64,000 nt of DNA from Torymus aiolomorphi (taxonomy: Eukaryota > Arthropoda > Insecta > Hymenoptera > Torymidae), in assembly GCA_036365515.1 (NCBI GenBank), contig CM070874.1, forward strand, positions 243,542,430 to 243,606,429, in the 5' to 3' direction. Below, piece by piece: positions 46,346-55,845 of this stretch. Numbering within the stretch: position 1 is the stretch's first letter; the number at the start of each line of letters is the position of its first letter. Under the pieces are notes generated by a model. That model ran no database searches and had not been told where the DNA came from. It saw only the letters and a program-made list of their open reading frames with translations. The position numbers were made by a program, and so were the translations under genes.

Positions 46346-48426
46346 TCATTCAAAAATTTCCTTCCATACTATATTTTCAATTTCATCAGTATGATTCGAA
46401 TCATTTTCAATAAATAAATTTTCTGGGTTTGCACATCTTGACAAAGCAACATATAATTGGCCATGAGAGAATAAAGGCCGCCTAAAATATATTCCAAGTT
46501 TATTGAAGCTTTGATCTTGTGACTTGTTAATAGTTATCGCGAAGGCTAAGACGATAGGAAATTGTTTTCGATATAATATAAAAGGTAAAAACGATGATTC
46601 TCCTGAATTTAAAGTTATTTTAGATATGTATGCTATTTGTCCTTTGTTGTAACCAGTTACAATCATGGCTTTTATATTATACTTGTGCAATTCTAAAATT
46701 TTTAATCTTGTACCATTACATAATCCATCGTTAATACTAATGTTCCTTATGAGCATAACAATGGCATTGGGCTTTAATACTAATTTATGAAATGGTAGCC
46801 CTGGAAATTTTAAAGAATTTAAATATTCTATTGAATAATTTAATTGAACATCTTCATCACTTTGATCTACTCCTTTTGATTTAGCATAATCAATACTATA
46901 ATAAATTTTCTCTGTTGAATCTATTCTTTTAAGTACTTCATTATTCAATTGATAAATATCTTGATTATGACCGGATAAAATTGCCCTATCTGATAAATCT
47001 TCCTTGTCAGTTATAGTGGAACCATAAATTTTTTCACATATATTATCGACTTTCCATTTTTCAGATATTGATAAAGACGATACATGTCCGTCACCGATTT
47101 TTAACAAGAATTTTGAAAATTTTACTTTATTGGATCTCATATTTTTAGTTAACTTTAATATTTTAAATTTTGGCCGCAAATTAGAACGTTTGATAGATTC
47201 ATTAATTATACTGAATCTACATCCATTTTTTAATACTGGCAAAATTTGTCTGAAATCTCCTCCTAAAATTAATAATTTTCCAGCAAAAGGTATTCAATCG
47301 ACTTGGCAACAATCTCTTAAAGTTTTATCAACAACTTCTAGTGCTTTTTTAGGAATCATTGATGCTTCATCCCAAATGAGTACATTACATTCACGTAACC
47401 TTCTTTTCTCTGAATCCAATTTTAAAAATCTTGTTTCAATATTTGATAAATCTAATGGCAGTTTAAAAGTTCTGTGACTTGTCATGCCTTCCGGAAGTAG
47501 TATAGAAGCAATTCCAGTCCATGCCATAGAAACAACTTTTTGTCCTTCTCCTAAATAATAATGAATTAATGTTTTGTAAAGATATGTTTTCCCAGTACCT
47601 CCGGGACCATCAATAAAAATCATACGATCATTAGTTTGTATTATGAAATTGAAAATATCATTTTGTTCATTATTTAATTGATTTTTATGATCTTGAAATA
47701 ACTGTTTGTGTTTATCAATTATTATTTGTTTTTCATGAGCTGATAGTTCATAAGTCAAATCATTAAAAGTTGGTAATCCGAATTCAGAGCATGACAAATT
47801 TTCACCTTTTAAAATTTCATCAATTTCTCTCAATGCTTGATGCTCTTGATTATTTTTGAAATCTTCACAAAAATATTTTTTGAAAGATTCCCAAAGTTCA
47901 CAAGCAAAAGAAATATTATCATTAATAAGAAAACAAGCAAAAAATTTTCTAAATTCTTTTGGCATCATAATGGAACTTGCTTCTTCAAAAATATTGAAAA
48001 TTTTCTTATCATTTTTTACTAATCCCATTGCAATTGCTGTTTCTTTAAAAGTTTTGTAGGATACATTTTCGAAATTTTTTAAATCTGCAAAACATATTGC
48101 TCCTTTTACACGATTTAATATCAACTTTAAATGGAATCGTTCTATATCCTTAGGACTGACACTATTCATTCTACCAATTGATTTTGAAAATATTTTTCTT
48201 TTTTGCCATACTTTTTTGATCAATTGAATAAATAATACTTTGGTATATTAGAATATTTAATTTTTCTCGCTTCTTCATCTTCTAAATTTAATTGAAACCA
48301 CGCCGTTAGAGTTGTATTATTATTTTTATTTAAAACTTCATCTTCTTTATTTTCTTCAAAATATATATACTGTTGATTTTCAGTGTGAACAGCTAAACGA
48401 ACAATTGTGTGTGACTTTCCTGGCAA
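46346..48426 (-). pseudogene. Helitron-2 Pif1-type helicase
   Basis: One long minus-strand frame from 48223 to 46346, broken only by a TGA at 47296-47294; the first part (48426-48220) is in a shifted frame. Walker A IDGPGGTGKTYL is at about 47600, Walker B LIWDEASMIPK near 47370 and GGDFRQIL at about 47260. NAIVMLIRN, an ITINKSQDQSF motif and the C-terminal ALSRCANPENLF follow. This is the 5'-3' superfamily 1B helicase half of Rep-Hel. It is well enough preserved to serve as a reference for Helitron-1. Confidence 0.85.
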
Positions 48427-49861
48427 TGGTAATTCTTCTATCCTCCATGCTGCTTCTATTGGACTAACATATCTCCCATTAAGCTAATCAGTTATTTCAT
48501 CATATATTTCACATTGATCTGTACCAGAATTTTTTTTCGATACACTTACATATGCTTTGTCAAAACCTTTATGAATATATTTATAAAGATATTTGATAGA
48601 CATGACCGAATAAGATATTTCGCAATTTATATGACATTGAATTTTTTCAAAAGTATAGAATTGTAAGGAACTACCTTTGAATTATCTACTTTCACTATTT
48701 CACCATTTACTTTTAAATTGTACGTATAATTATTTAAATTATTTCTTCATTTATATTGGGGAAATCCATTTTTGTCAAAATGTGTAAAATCACTGAATTC
48801 TTTTAGATAGTTTTCGAACAAACATCCTTCTCCTTGTTATAACAAAGGGAATTTTCAGTAGGGGACCATGCAACATGTGTTTGGTAACTAATGCTTGTAA
48901 TTCTTTATCATCATTTGGAATTTCAGCACTCACATATTTATCAATGTCTTGTGGATTCAATAATTTGTTTTCATAATTTAAGACAAATAATAAATGGGCA
49001 TGAGGTAATCCTCTTTTTTGAAATTCAATTGTGTAAATGTATGCCAGTATTTCGACAAAAATTGAAAATTGGTCCTGGCCGATAAGCAATTCGGTTTGAA
49101 TAATATTGCAAAGCAGTCAATCTTTTATTACTTTCTGAATTTTTATTTAAATCGGGATTCCGCCCTAAGTCTCCTGAAGGAAATAAAATAGGAAATACCA
49201 TGGGATCCAAATGATAAGATAACTTATGTATAAAAATCTGTGATGGACTGTTATCCGGATTTCTTGGATAAATACACAAATCAAAAGATGATGGAATTTC
49301 TCCTTCTCGTGAAATAATTAAAGCGGCACATTCAGCAATTTTTGGTTCATTATAAACATTTTCGTTCAATTTTAAATTTCGAACAAAATATAACTTGTAT
49401 TGAGGAATTTGAGTATGTTTTGATAATTCATATAAATGCTTGTATTTTTTTGCATATGGGTTGTCATTTAATATTCTATTTAATATTGTGAAATATTCTT
49501 CTAATAATGCTTTATTATTTTTCAATCTTAACTGATTTGCTGTATATTCATCATAAATGTAAATTTGACCATTTTGAGGATGTTGATTAGGTTCAACGAT
49601 AACTGATTTTGGAGATGTATGACAAACTTGGCCTTGGATTTTCAAATTATAAACTCCTTTATTCTTATTGTTGATTACTGTAGCATTGAAACTCGCAAAT
49701 GAGTATTTATTATTGTAATAACGGATTAGTTCTTTAAATTTTTTGTCATACAGAAGTTCTTTCAAATCTTCGTTATACTCTGATAAAGGAGGTAAAATAA
49801 TTTTTCCGTTATGACAACAACTTTTTTTGAAAATTCTGTTTCCCAAAAAACTGCAGAACAA
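48427..49861 (-). pseudogene. Helitron-2 N domain and Rep, internally deleted
   Basis: 49861-49025 reads the N domain (SCCHNGKIILPPLSEYN, DEYTANQLRL, HLDPMVFPILFPSGDLGRN). 49089-48790 reads FQKRGLPHAHLLF, which carries the HUH motif. Relative to Helitron-1, about 200 residues between YRPG and the HUH motif are missing, including the CNPKW motif. Below 48790 the tyrosine region is only partly readable, with several frame breaks. Rep activity is therefore lost. Confidence 0.75.
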
Positions 49862-51244
49862 TTAGAGCATACATAATCCATATTTCCTGAATCTACATAA
49901 TTTAAGTTTGGAGGGCACATTTTTCTAATTTTTTGTATCTTGCTTCTCTTATAAATTCGATTTGAAGACATATTACTTGCAATATTAAGCTTACGTTTCT
50001 TAGCCAACCGTTTTTCATTCATATTGCTCACAACATTTATACATCTTTTTTTATTCATTCGTCCTTCATTTATGTTGACAATCCGATCGTTTTGTCTTAT
50101 ATTTTTCACTCTTCCTTCATTCATATTAATGACTCTATCCTTTTTTCTCTTGTTTTCCACTCTTCCTTCACTCATGTTCGTAACTCTATCTTTTTCCCTC
50201 TTATTTCCCACTCTTCCTTCATTCATGTTCGTGACTCGATCTTTTTCCCTCTTATTTTCCATCCTTCCTTCACTCATGTTCGGAACTCTATCTTTTTCCC
50301 TTTTATTCTGCAGCTTTTCCTCAACCATATTAGCAACTCTATCCTTTTTTCTCTTACTGCCCATTCTTTCTTCACTCATATTCATGACTCGATCTTTTTC
50401 CCACTTATTTTCTATCCTTCCTTCACTCATGTTCGTAACTCTATCTTTTTCCCTCTTATTCTGCAGCCTTTCTTCAATCATATTAACAACTCTATCCTTT
50501 TTGCTTTTATTGCCCATTCTTCCTTCACTCATATTCATGACTCGATCCTTTTCTGTCTTAATCTGTACTCTATCCTCCTTCATATTGGCTAATCTATCTT
50601 TTGCTCTCTATTCTATCTTCCTTCATAGTAGTGATTCTATCTTTTTGTCGCTTTCTATTTACTCTTTCTTCATTCATATTACAAATACGATCAAGTTTTC
50701 GTTTATTCTCTAATTTATCACTATCAAGATACCGAGTTTTTCTACATGCGTTAATTTCATCTTTATGTTTGGCATAATGTAACCCACGATAATGATTTCG
50801 ATAGTCTTTAGAAAAAAAAGTATTTTGGATATCAAGAACATCATAATGTTCACTATCCAAGTTTCCAGATAATAAAAGAACTAATTTATTTTTAATATTG
50901 CACGGACTGAATTCTCTTGCTTTATAATATCCTTGATGTACTGTAACTTTTACATTGTAAATACTGACAAAAGCGGTAATCTCAACTTCTCCACCAAAAC
51001 TACCATTTTTAGACATATTTAGTTTGTATGAATTTAGATTAGTCATTGTTGTGTTGTAAGGACTGTCACCTAATATAAAAGATTCATTAACTATCCAATC
51101 ACTTATAATTTTATTCACTAATTTCAATCGAATTTGTCTATGTTGCTCTTGATCACTAAATAAAAATTCTGCAAATGCTCGGAAAAGACAGTTACCATCT
51201 GGTTTCGTTTTATATTTTATAACTCTTTTTGATATCTCATTCAT
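49762..51244 (-). pseudogene. OTU protease domain plus repeated basic region of Helitron-2
   Basis: ATG at 51244. Residues 1-150 form an OTU-type cysteine protease domain: KPDGNCLFRA holds the nucleophile Cys, followed by an HRQIR segment and C-terminal SEHYDVL with the catalytic His. From about residue 190 a unit of about 15-17 residues based on MSEGRMENKREKDRVTN repeats some 18-20 times, crossing a frameshift near 50585 and ending about 49980. A Cys-x2-Cys finger (VCSNCSAVFWETEF) near 49860 follows and leads into the Rep protein. OTU domains cleave ubiquitin-like tags in host proteins. The role in transposition is unknown. Confidence 0.78.
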
Positions 51245-51575
51245 TTTATTATATAAAATGATGAGAAATTGTAGAATAACTATGTTACGTTACGCCTAAT
51301 GTAAACTTTTTTCGTTGTCATTTTTAATTTGTTTTTATTAAATGTTTAATTTCACAATATAAACTCACGCGACATAAGTAGATGAGCTATGGGGATTCGA
51401 GCTCACGTGGGGGATTCGAGCTCACGTGGGGATTCGGGCTCACGTGGGGATTCGAGCTCATGGGGATTCGATCTCAGTGGGAATGCTGGATCGTGGACTC
51501 CTGGGGACCTAGGAAACATTAACAAAAAAAATATATATAAGGAACAAATAGTTCCAACGTTTTGAAATATTTGGT
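51245..51575. repeat. Helitron-2 upstream sequence and 18-bp tandem repeat
   Basis: 51384-51480 holds about five copies of GGGATTCGAGCTCACGTG-type units with small changes. The rest is AT-rich. The Helitron 5' end probably lies in 51245-51400, but I cannot point to it. Confidence 0.55.
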
Positions 51576-51591
51576 CGCCCTGAAAAGGGCT
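51576..51591 (-). terminator. Histone-type 3' stem-loop of gene A
   Basis: On the minus strand AGCCCT-TTTC-AGGGCG forms five pairs (outer A-G mismatch) with a TTTC loop and closing T-A pair. It sits about 18 nt after the stop at 51611-51609. It is followed by GACCAAATAT and, some 27 nt later, AACTATTT, as at the other minus-strand genes. Confidence 0.7.
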
Positions 51592-51608
51592 GATTGGTAT
51601 ATATATAA

Positions 51609-52029
51609 TTAGAAGAGGCGGCGCGCAGCAGTTGAACCTCGTCCGGGCCGATTTCCGCACAAAACCAGCACTTCGGGGGGACGATTCTGTGGAACTAATA
51701 GTCACCACCTCTGGAGACTTGAGCTGCTGTTGCCGTTGGTGCTGCTGTTGCTGCCGATGCTGCTGCGGACTGCACGGCGGCTCCTGTTGCTGCCAATGCT
51801 GCTGCGGACTGCGCGGCGGCCCCTGTTGCTGCTGGGGCTGTGTGGTCCGAGGCTCCTCAATGTACTGTCTTAACTCCACGTCATACACCAACACGTGGTC
51901 CGGAGAATCCGGTCCGCATGTTGGTGTACAACGCGAGGCTCGTAACGGCGATTGAGAAGTCTCACACGCAGCCATTTCTCGAAGCACAACGGTTGCAACC
52001 TCGCAAAGAACTTCCAGCTTCGAACTCAT
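51609..52029 (-). pseudogene. Gene A: small Pro/Gln-rich protein, probably frameshifted
   Basis: ATG 52029-52027 lies about 40 nt below its TATA box. The N-terminus MSSKLEVLCEVATVVLREMA looks helical, followed by SPDHVLVYDVELRQYIEEP (the YD...Y motif shared with genes B and D) and a Gln/Pro-rich region with several SPQQ sites. The ATG frame has no stop before the stem-loop. Another frame ends at TAA 51611-51609 with the residues AARRLF, closely matching the ends of genes C and D. I infer one frameshift in the 3' third. The product's function is unknown and it is not a histone. Confidence 0.5.
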
Positions 52030-52368
52030 CGTAGCCGGTCTGCCAAACTCGCGAAAGTGTTCCAGTTTTATACACGAAGCGCGGACCTGTACGCCGCTGC
52101 GTGAAAGCTGCCACCACCGCCGCCACCACCGCCACCGCTCGAGCAAGCGCTGTGATTGGTGCGGAGCAGCTCTTCGCCGCCACCGCCGCTCGAGCAAATG
52201 CTGTGATTGGTACGGAGCAGCTCTTTGCCGCCGCCGCTCGGCATTGGCGCGGAGAGGATATGCGATCGCGCGCCGATTGATGCGGAATAGCTCTACGCCG
52301 CCACCGCCGCCGCCGCCGCCGCCGCTCATTGATTCGCGGCGGAGCAGCTTCGACGATCCTTATAAATG
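52030..52368. promoter_or_regulatory. Divergent promoter between gene A and transcript E
   Basis: The minus TATA (TATAAAAC, 52072-52066) serves gene A, and the plus TATAAAT at 52361-52367 faces right. Between them are GATTGG-type boxes: GATTGGTGCGGAGCAGCTC (52154-52172), GATTGGTACGGAGCAGCTC (52205-52223), and variants at 52242, 52275 and 52331. GCCGCC runs are present. GATTGG is an inverted CCAAT box. The layout is that of a divergent histone gene pair. Confidence 0.65.
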
Positions 52369-52444
52369 AGACGCGCCCGGCTGCAACAACACTTCTCTCG
52401 CGCGAGTACCCGAGTGCGGGTCGCTGCGCGAGCCCTCGCTACTC

Positions 52445-52815
52445 TTCAAATAGCAGTTAGGTGTTTTAACCGACTGCATATTTGGGAATGCGAGGGAAAA
52501 CGAGGCTCTCCTTGCGCGCGTCTTTTACTCGCGTAAATCCTCTCCGCATGCTATTTCAACGTTTTCAAACAGCAGTTAGGTGTTCTAACCGACTGCATAT
52601 TTGTGAACGCAAAACTCTTTTCGCGCGCGTCTTTACAACCTTTGCGTACATGTAGTTTCGACATTTTCAAATCGCAGTTAGGTGTAGTAACCGACTGCAT
52701 GTTTTGAGAATGCGAGACTCTTTCGCGCGCGTTTTCGTAACCTTCGCGTACATGTAATTTCAACGTTTTCAAATAACAGTTTGGTGTATTAACCGACTGC
52801 ATATTTGAGAATTGC
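52445..52815. repeat. Four tandem copies of a ~105-bp unit with a conserved hairpin core
   Basis: Copies near 52451, 52570, 52674 and 52778 carry CAGTTAGGTGT-NN-TAACCGACTG. Variation sits mostly in the two central bases, while the CAGT/ACTG and GGT/ACC arms are kept. The minus strand reads a 34-residue repeat (NMQSV-TPNC-LKTLKLHVR) through three copies (52817-52551). The plus strand lies within transcript E. Whether it acts as protein, RNA or binding sites is open. Confidence 0.7.
52488..52655 (+). CDS. Possible short ORF of transcript E
   Basis: A 55-codon Arg-rich frame starting at ATG 52488, about 120 bp beyond the plus TATA and spanning two repeat units. Its only support is position between a TATA box and histone-type stem-loops at 52918 and 53024. 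It may not be translated. Confidence 0.2.
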   Translation: MRGKTRLSLRASFTRVNPLRMLFQRFQTAVRCSNRLHICERKTLFARVFTTFAYM

Positions 52816-52917
52816 ATGCGTCAAAACGCTGGGAGGCTCAAACTTTTTCATGAATCTTTACAATCTCTCTCGTTTTTACTCACAAATGTTTATACCTTTC
52901 TCAGGACCAACTCAATC

Positions 52918-53039
52918 GGTTCTTCTCAGGACCTACAAATCTCAACAAACAAACTTATTCATTATTTCAAGGACTCTGTTATTTTCAACAAAATTTATTA
53001 TATGAAATGGTTTTATGTATATCGGTCCTTTTCAGGACC
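52918..53039 (+). terminator. Two histone-type 3' stem-loops of transcript E
   Basis: GGTTCT-TCTC-AGGACC (52918-52933) and GGTCCT-TTTC-AGGACC (53024-53039). The second is a textbook histone mRNA 3' stem-loop with six pairs. They lie in a ~105-bp tandem duplication that also repeats CAACAAACTTATT and TTATTATATGAAAT. A third, degenerate copy is near 52892-52906. Confidence 0.75.
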
Positions 53040-53122
53040 TGCAAATTTCAACAACAAACTTATTTATTATTTCAAGCGTAAAGAGCCTTACGATTTTCGA
53101 CAAATTTATTATATGAAATAGT

Positions 53123-53828
53123 TTATATAGAAAGAAATAATGATGAAAGTCTTATTATGAAACGCTATTTTCTTACACTCTCCCATAACACGCTTTACTA
53201 TTATGAAACATTTTTTCTTTATTAGCGGTAATTTCAGTATAAATTTAGTTAAAAACTATGAAGAAAATCTGAAACGGATATGAATTCTTTCATAAGTACT
53301 TACAACATGCGTGGTTGTAATGTGCGTCGATTGCGTCCAACTATTTTAATTCAAAAACATCATGAATAAACCTATTTTATATTTATTTTTATGCAAATAT
53401 AGCCGTTTAATCTATATTAGTAGCTCTGATGTACAGTTTTGGTAGGTTTAGACACGATTTACAGGTTTATGTACAAATGATGTAAAGTTTAAAAGCACAA
53501 ATAATTTAAATATTTATATATTTAAACTATATTGTAAATGAGATTCGAAATAAAATCTCTTTTATACTGTTTCGTAATAGAGACCTGCAGTTCGTTGCAT
53601 ACATATAGTGAAACAGCTAATAAAAATCAGTGAATTAGTATATAATATTAGATGTATATAAACATTTGAAAAAATGACTATAAATGCAAACAGAAACAGT
53701 TTCGGTTCAAAGGGCAATCGATTTGTATGTCAATAGGTTTCTGGCCCGTGGAGGACCCAGTTGGTGGTCAGCTGGGAAGTGTCTTCACTATAATTAAAAA
53801 TAGTTTGCTCAGCGTATTTATATTTGGT
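53123..53828. other. AT-rich non-coding spacer
   Basis: No credible gene between transcript E and the gene B stem-loop. Confidence 0.5.
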
Positions 53829-53844
53829 CGCCCTGAAAAGGGCG
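53829..53844 (-). terminator. Histone-type 3' stem-loop of gene B
   Basis: Minus strand CGCCCT-TTTC-AGGGCG, six perfect pairs, 22 nt after the stop at 53868-53866. GACCAAATAT and then AACTATTT follow downstream. Confidence 0.8.
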
Positions 53845-53865
53845 GATTGTTACTCTAAATATATA

Positions 53866-54266
53866 TTATCTGGTGGAAACGCGACAGCGCACCACGTTTA
53901 GGCTCTTCGAAGGTTCTTCATCATCAATAATCAGCACATTGATTTTATCACTTTTCATCTCAGCGATCGGTATCTCATAATAAAGTTCTTCTTCCGGATT
54001 GTAGAACATCACATAGCCTGGTGAAACTGGCGGCGGCTGAGTTGATGATGTAGGAGGCTCAACACTACTCTCACGCTCTGAAGGTGAACATACCGGCGGT
54101 AAGAGTAGTGGAGGTTGTGGCGGCGGAGAGACTCGTGAGCCAACTCCTGCAATGGTGAGGGCGGCGGTGACTCCTAAAATAATGAAGAAGTTTCATCAGC
54201 CTCTTCCACATTTGCGAGATTAGCTACGAATTCTTTGTAGAGTTGCTTCCAACGCTCCTCGCACAT
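53866..54266 (-). pseudogene. Gene B: small Pro-rich protein, frame interrupted
   Basis: ATG 54266-54264 reads MCEERWKQLYKEFVANLANV and meets TAG at 54176-54174. Another frame then runs to TAA 53868-53866 with a Pro/Ser-rich stretch, SPGYVMFYNPEEELYYEIPI (the shared YD...YY-type motif) and an acidic end. Either a frameshift or an unrecognised intron joins the pieces (the TAG sits in TTATTTTAG, which could be a splice acceptor). It keeps its TATA box and stem-loop. Confidence 0.5.
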
Positions 54267-54302
54267 CTTGACGAGTGTGCCGATGTCGTGAAAGCACGTT
54301 TC

Positions 54303-54383
54303 TTTTATACTCTTTCAAGCCGCTCTACCCCTTCCAGTGCTGTTCGCTGATTGGTCCGGATTAATGCATGAAAACGTATAAAA
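54303..54383. promoter_or_regulatory. Divergent promoter between genes B and F
   Basis: Minus TATAAAA (54309-54303) serves gene B and plus TATAAAA (54377-54383) serves gene F. Between them is GATTGGTCCGG (54349-54359), an inverted CCAAT box. Only about 70 bp separates the two TATA boxes. Confidence 0.7.
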
Positions 54384-54425
54384 TAACTGGTATACATTTG
54401 AAAAGCATCACCTTCCAACTGCACG

Positions 54426-54533
54426 ATGAAGGGGAAGGAGCCAAAAAAAGAGAATGCCAAGTTATACTCCAGTGAGAACCTTCGAACAAGCAATTTTAGC
54501 AAAAACATTATCTCAACTCTTCTAAAGCGATAG
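54426..54533 (+). CDS. Gene F: 35-residue basic peptide
   Basis: ATG 54426 to TAG 54531-54533, encoding a Lys/Ser/Asn-rich peptide that starts MKGKEPKKENAKLYSS and ends STLLKR. The ATG is about 45 nt from the TATA box and the stop about 20 nt before a histone-type stem-loop, so both ends fit one short transcript. No family is recognised. It may be a truncated member of the local family. Confidence 0.45.
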   Translation: MKGKEPKKENAKLYSSENLRTSNFSKNIISTLLKR

Positions 54534-54551
54534 TTGTAACTAACGCAAATT

Positions 54552-54567
54552 AGCACTTTTCAGAGCT
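54552..54567 (+). terminator. Histone-type 3' stem-loop of gene F
   Basis: AGCACT-TTTC-AGAGCT: five of six pairs (A-A mismatch), TTTC loop, followed by ACCACA as in animal histone mRNAs. Confidence 0.7.
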
Positions 54568-55268
54568 ACCACATAAGTTCAACGTAGAACAAAAATTATT
54601 CATAGTTCATCAAACATTAAATATAAAAGTAATATAATAGTTATAGTATATTGTAATGTACTGCATAGTTATTTAAGTTATAAACATAAATATATTAGCT
54701 ATAAAGTAAAATTTGGAAATAAAACAATAGGATAATATTTAATTAACTGGAGTAAAAAACTTATTCAGCATGCTTTGTCAAAGCGATACATTAAAAATAA
54801 CTTAACTTATTTTAATATAAACCTTTGAAATGTAAAGTTTAAATGTGACCGTTCATTTAAACAGACTAATTATTTACTAGAATATTTCTAAGATTTTCTT
54901 CGATATTATTGTTTAATTATAATCATTCAATGGGCAGCGAAAATTTGAAATAATTTTATTTTTAAACAAATAGGACTGATGGCAATTATACTTATGATTA
55001 CTAGTAATAATAAACATGTTCATATATATTCATTTAGGTAAAAAAACTTTACACATTTATTCTGTGTTGGTTAAATGTTGAGTATTGATGTTTACATAGT
55101 CGGTTTATAGCCCTCCAATGAATACACCAATAAATTTTAGTTCGAATATGCATTTACACTCTCTTCTCTCTTTTATCTACAAAAAAAAAGAAACATATAC
55201 GAGAAAAAACTATTAGAAAGTAAGCTTTCTCTTGAGAAAATAGTTTTTAATACGCTTAAAAATATGAT
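54568..55268. other. AT-rich non-coding spacer
   Basis: No gene is seen. The part just left of 55269 contains AACTATTT and CAAGAGAAAGC on the minus strand, downstream of gene C, where a histone downstream element would be expected. Confidence 0.5.
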
Positions 55269-55284
55269 CGCCCTGAAAAGGGCG
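55269..55284 (-). terminator. Histone-type 3' stem-loop of gene C
   Basis: Minus strand CGCCCT-TTTC-AGGGCG, six pairs, 22 nt after the stop at 55308-55306. The same distance as gene B. Confidence 0.8.
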
Positions 55285-55305
55285 GATTAATAAAAGACCG
55301 AAAAA

Positions 55306-55845
55306 CTAAAATAGATGACGACAACGACGAGTTTCATTCACATTCTGACAGCGGCGACGCCGTTGATACCTTCTGCATGGAGTTATTTCAGCATCCTCTG
55401 AGCTTGAAGACGAATGCCTCTGTGGAGATAAACGCGGAAGCAATGGCGACGGTTGAGACAGCGGATGCAACGGCGGAACTGAAGGCGGCGGTGAGTGCAA
55501 CTCAGGAGCCGAGGCTAACGATGATGCCGGTTGAATTGGAGACTCTCGACCTGAAGATGTCTGCGGAGGTGGTGAGAGCAGTGGCTCTGGTGATGATGGT
55601 TGTGATTCAAAGTCGTCACTCGCCAGCCACTCATGATATGAGCGTAATGAAGGGGGTGCTGGTGGCGAAATATCATCCAAGGCGCGAAGCCGTCTCATCA
55701 TATCATCACGCATTTTCGCCAACTTCCCAGTCAAATCATCATCGCTATCTGACGAGGAAAATTGCTCCGACTCAATGCCCATGTCCTCTTCCAAGGCCTG
55801 TAGATAGCGGTTAGTCTCATCGTGAACTTGCTCATCGTTCCACAT
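55306..55845 (-). CDS. Gene C: acidic then Pro/Ser-rich protein with basic tail
   Basis: A 179-residue intact frame from ATG 55845. I choose this ATG because it lies about 37 nt below the TATA box, although the frame is open further up. The N-terminus is acidic (MWNDEQVHDETNRYLQALEE, then an SSSDSDDD cluster) and the middle has many SP sites (PSSPEP, LSPPP, RESPIQ). The end is basic (RRYQRRRR, a likely nuclear signal) and finishes RCRHLF. R-x-L-F is the core of cyclin-docking (Cy) motifs and SP sites are CDK targets, so a cell-cycle link is a hypothesis. I do not see the YD motif here. Confidence 0.65.
   Translation of the reverse strand: MWNDEQVHDETNRYLQALEEDMGIESEQFSSSDSDDDLTGKLAKMRDDMMRRLRALDDISPPAPPSLRSYHEWLASDDFESQPSSPEPLLSPPPQTSSGRESPIQPASSLASAPELHSPPPSVPPLHPLSQPSPLLPRLSPQRHSSSSSEDAEITPCRRYQRRRRCQNVNETRRCRHLF

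Larger units (their letters stand above)
43335..51244 (-). mobile_element. Helitron-like element 2 (OTU, Rep-helicase, RPA)
   Basis: Minus-strand order: OTU domain, repeated basic region, zinc finger, N domain, Rep, helicase, then a separate RPA-like gene, then terminal hairpins with CTAG at 43335-43338 followed by T. OTU-bearing Helitron-like elements are known (Helentron/Helitron2 group), and RPA-like genes are known from some Helitrons. Having both here on one element is worth noting. The 5' end lies beyond 51244 and is not resolved. Confidence 0.75.

Noticed and set aside
50024..50713. Long Ser/Leu/Phe-rich plus-strand frame of 229 residues
   Set aside because: It is the antisense shadow of the repeated basic region of the Helitron-2 OTU protein.
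51403..51608. Extension of the gene A frame beyond the stem-loop to 51403
   Set aside because: The frame stays open past the 3' stem-loop only because of a likely frameshift. The family-like ending AARRLF with a stop at 51609 lies in another frame.
55377..55814. 145-residue plus-strand frame overlapping gene C
   Set aside because: Gene C on the minus strand has the TATA box, leader and stem-loop. The plus frame has none of these.
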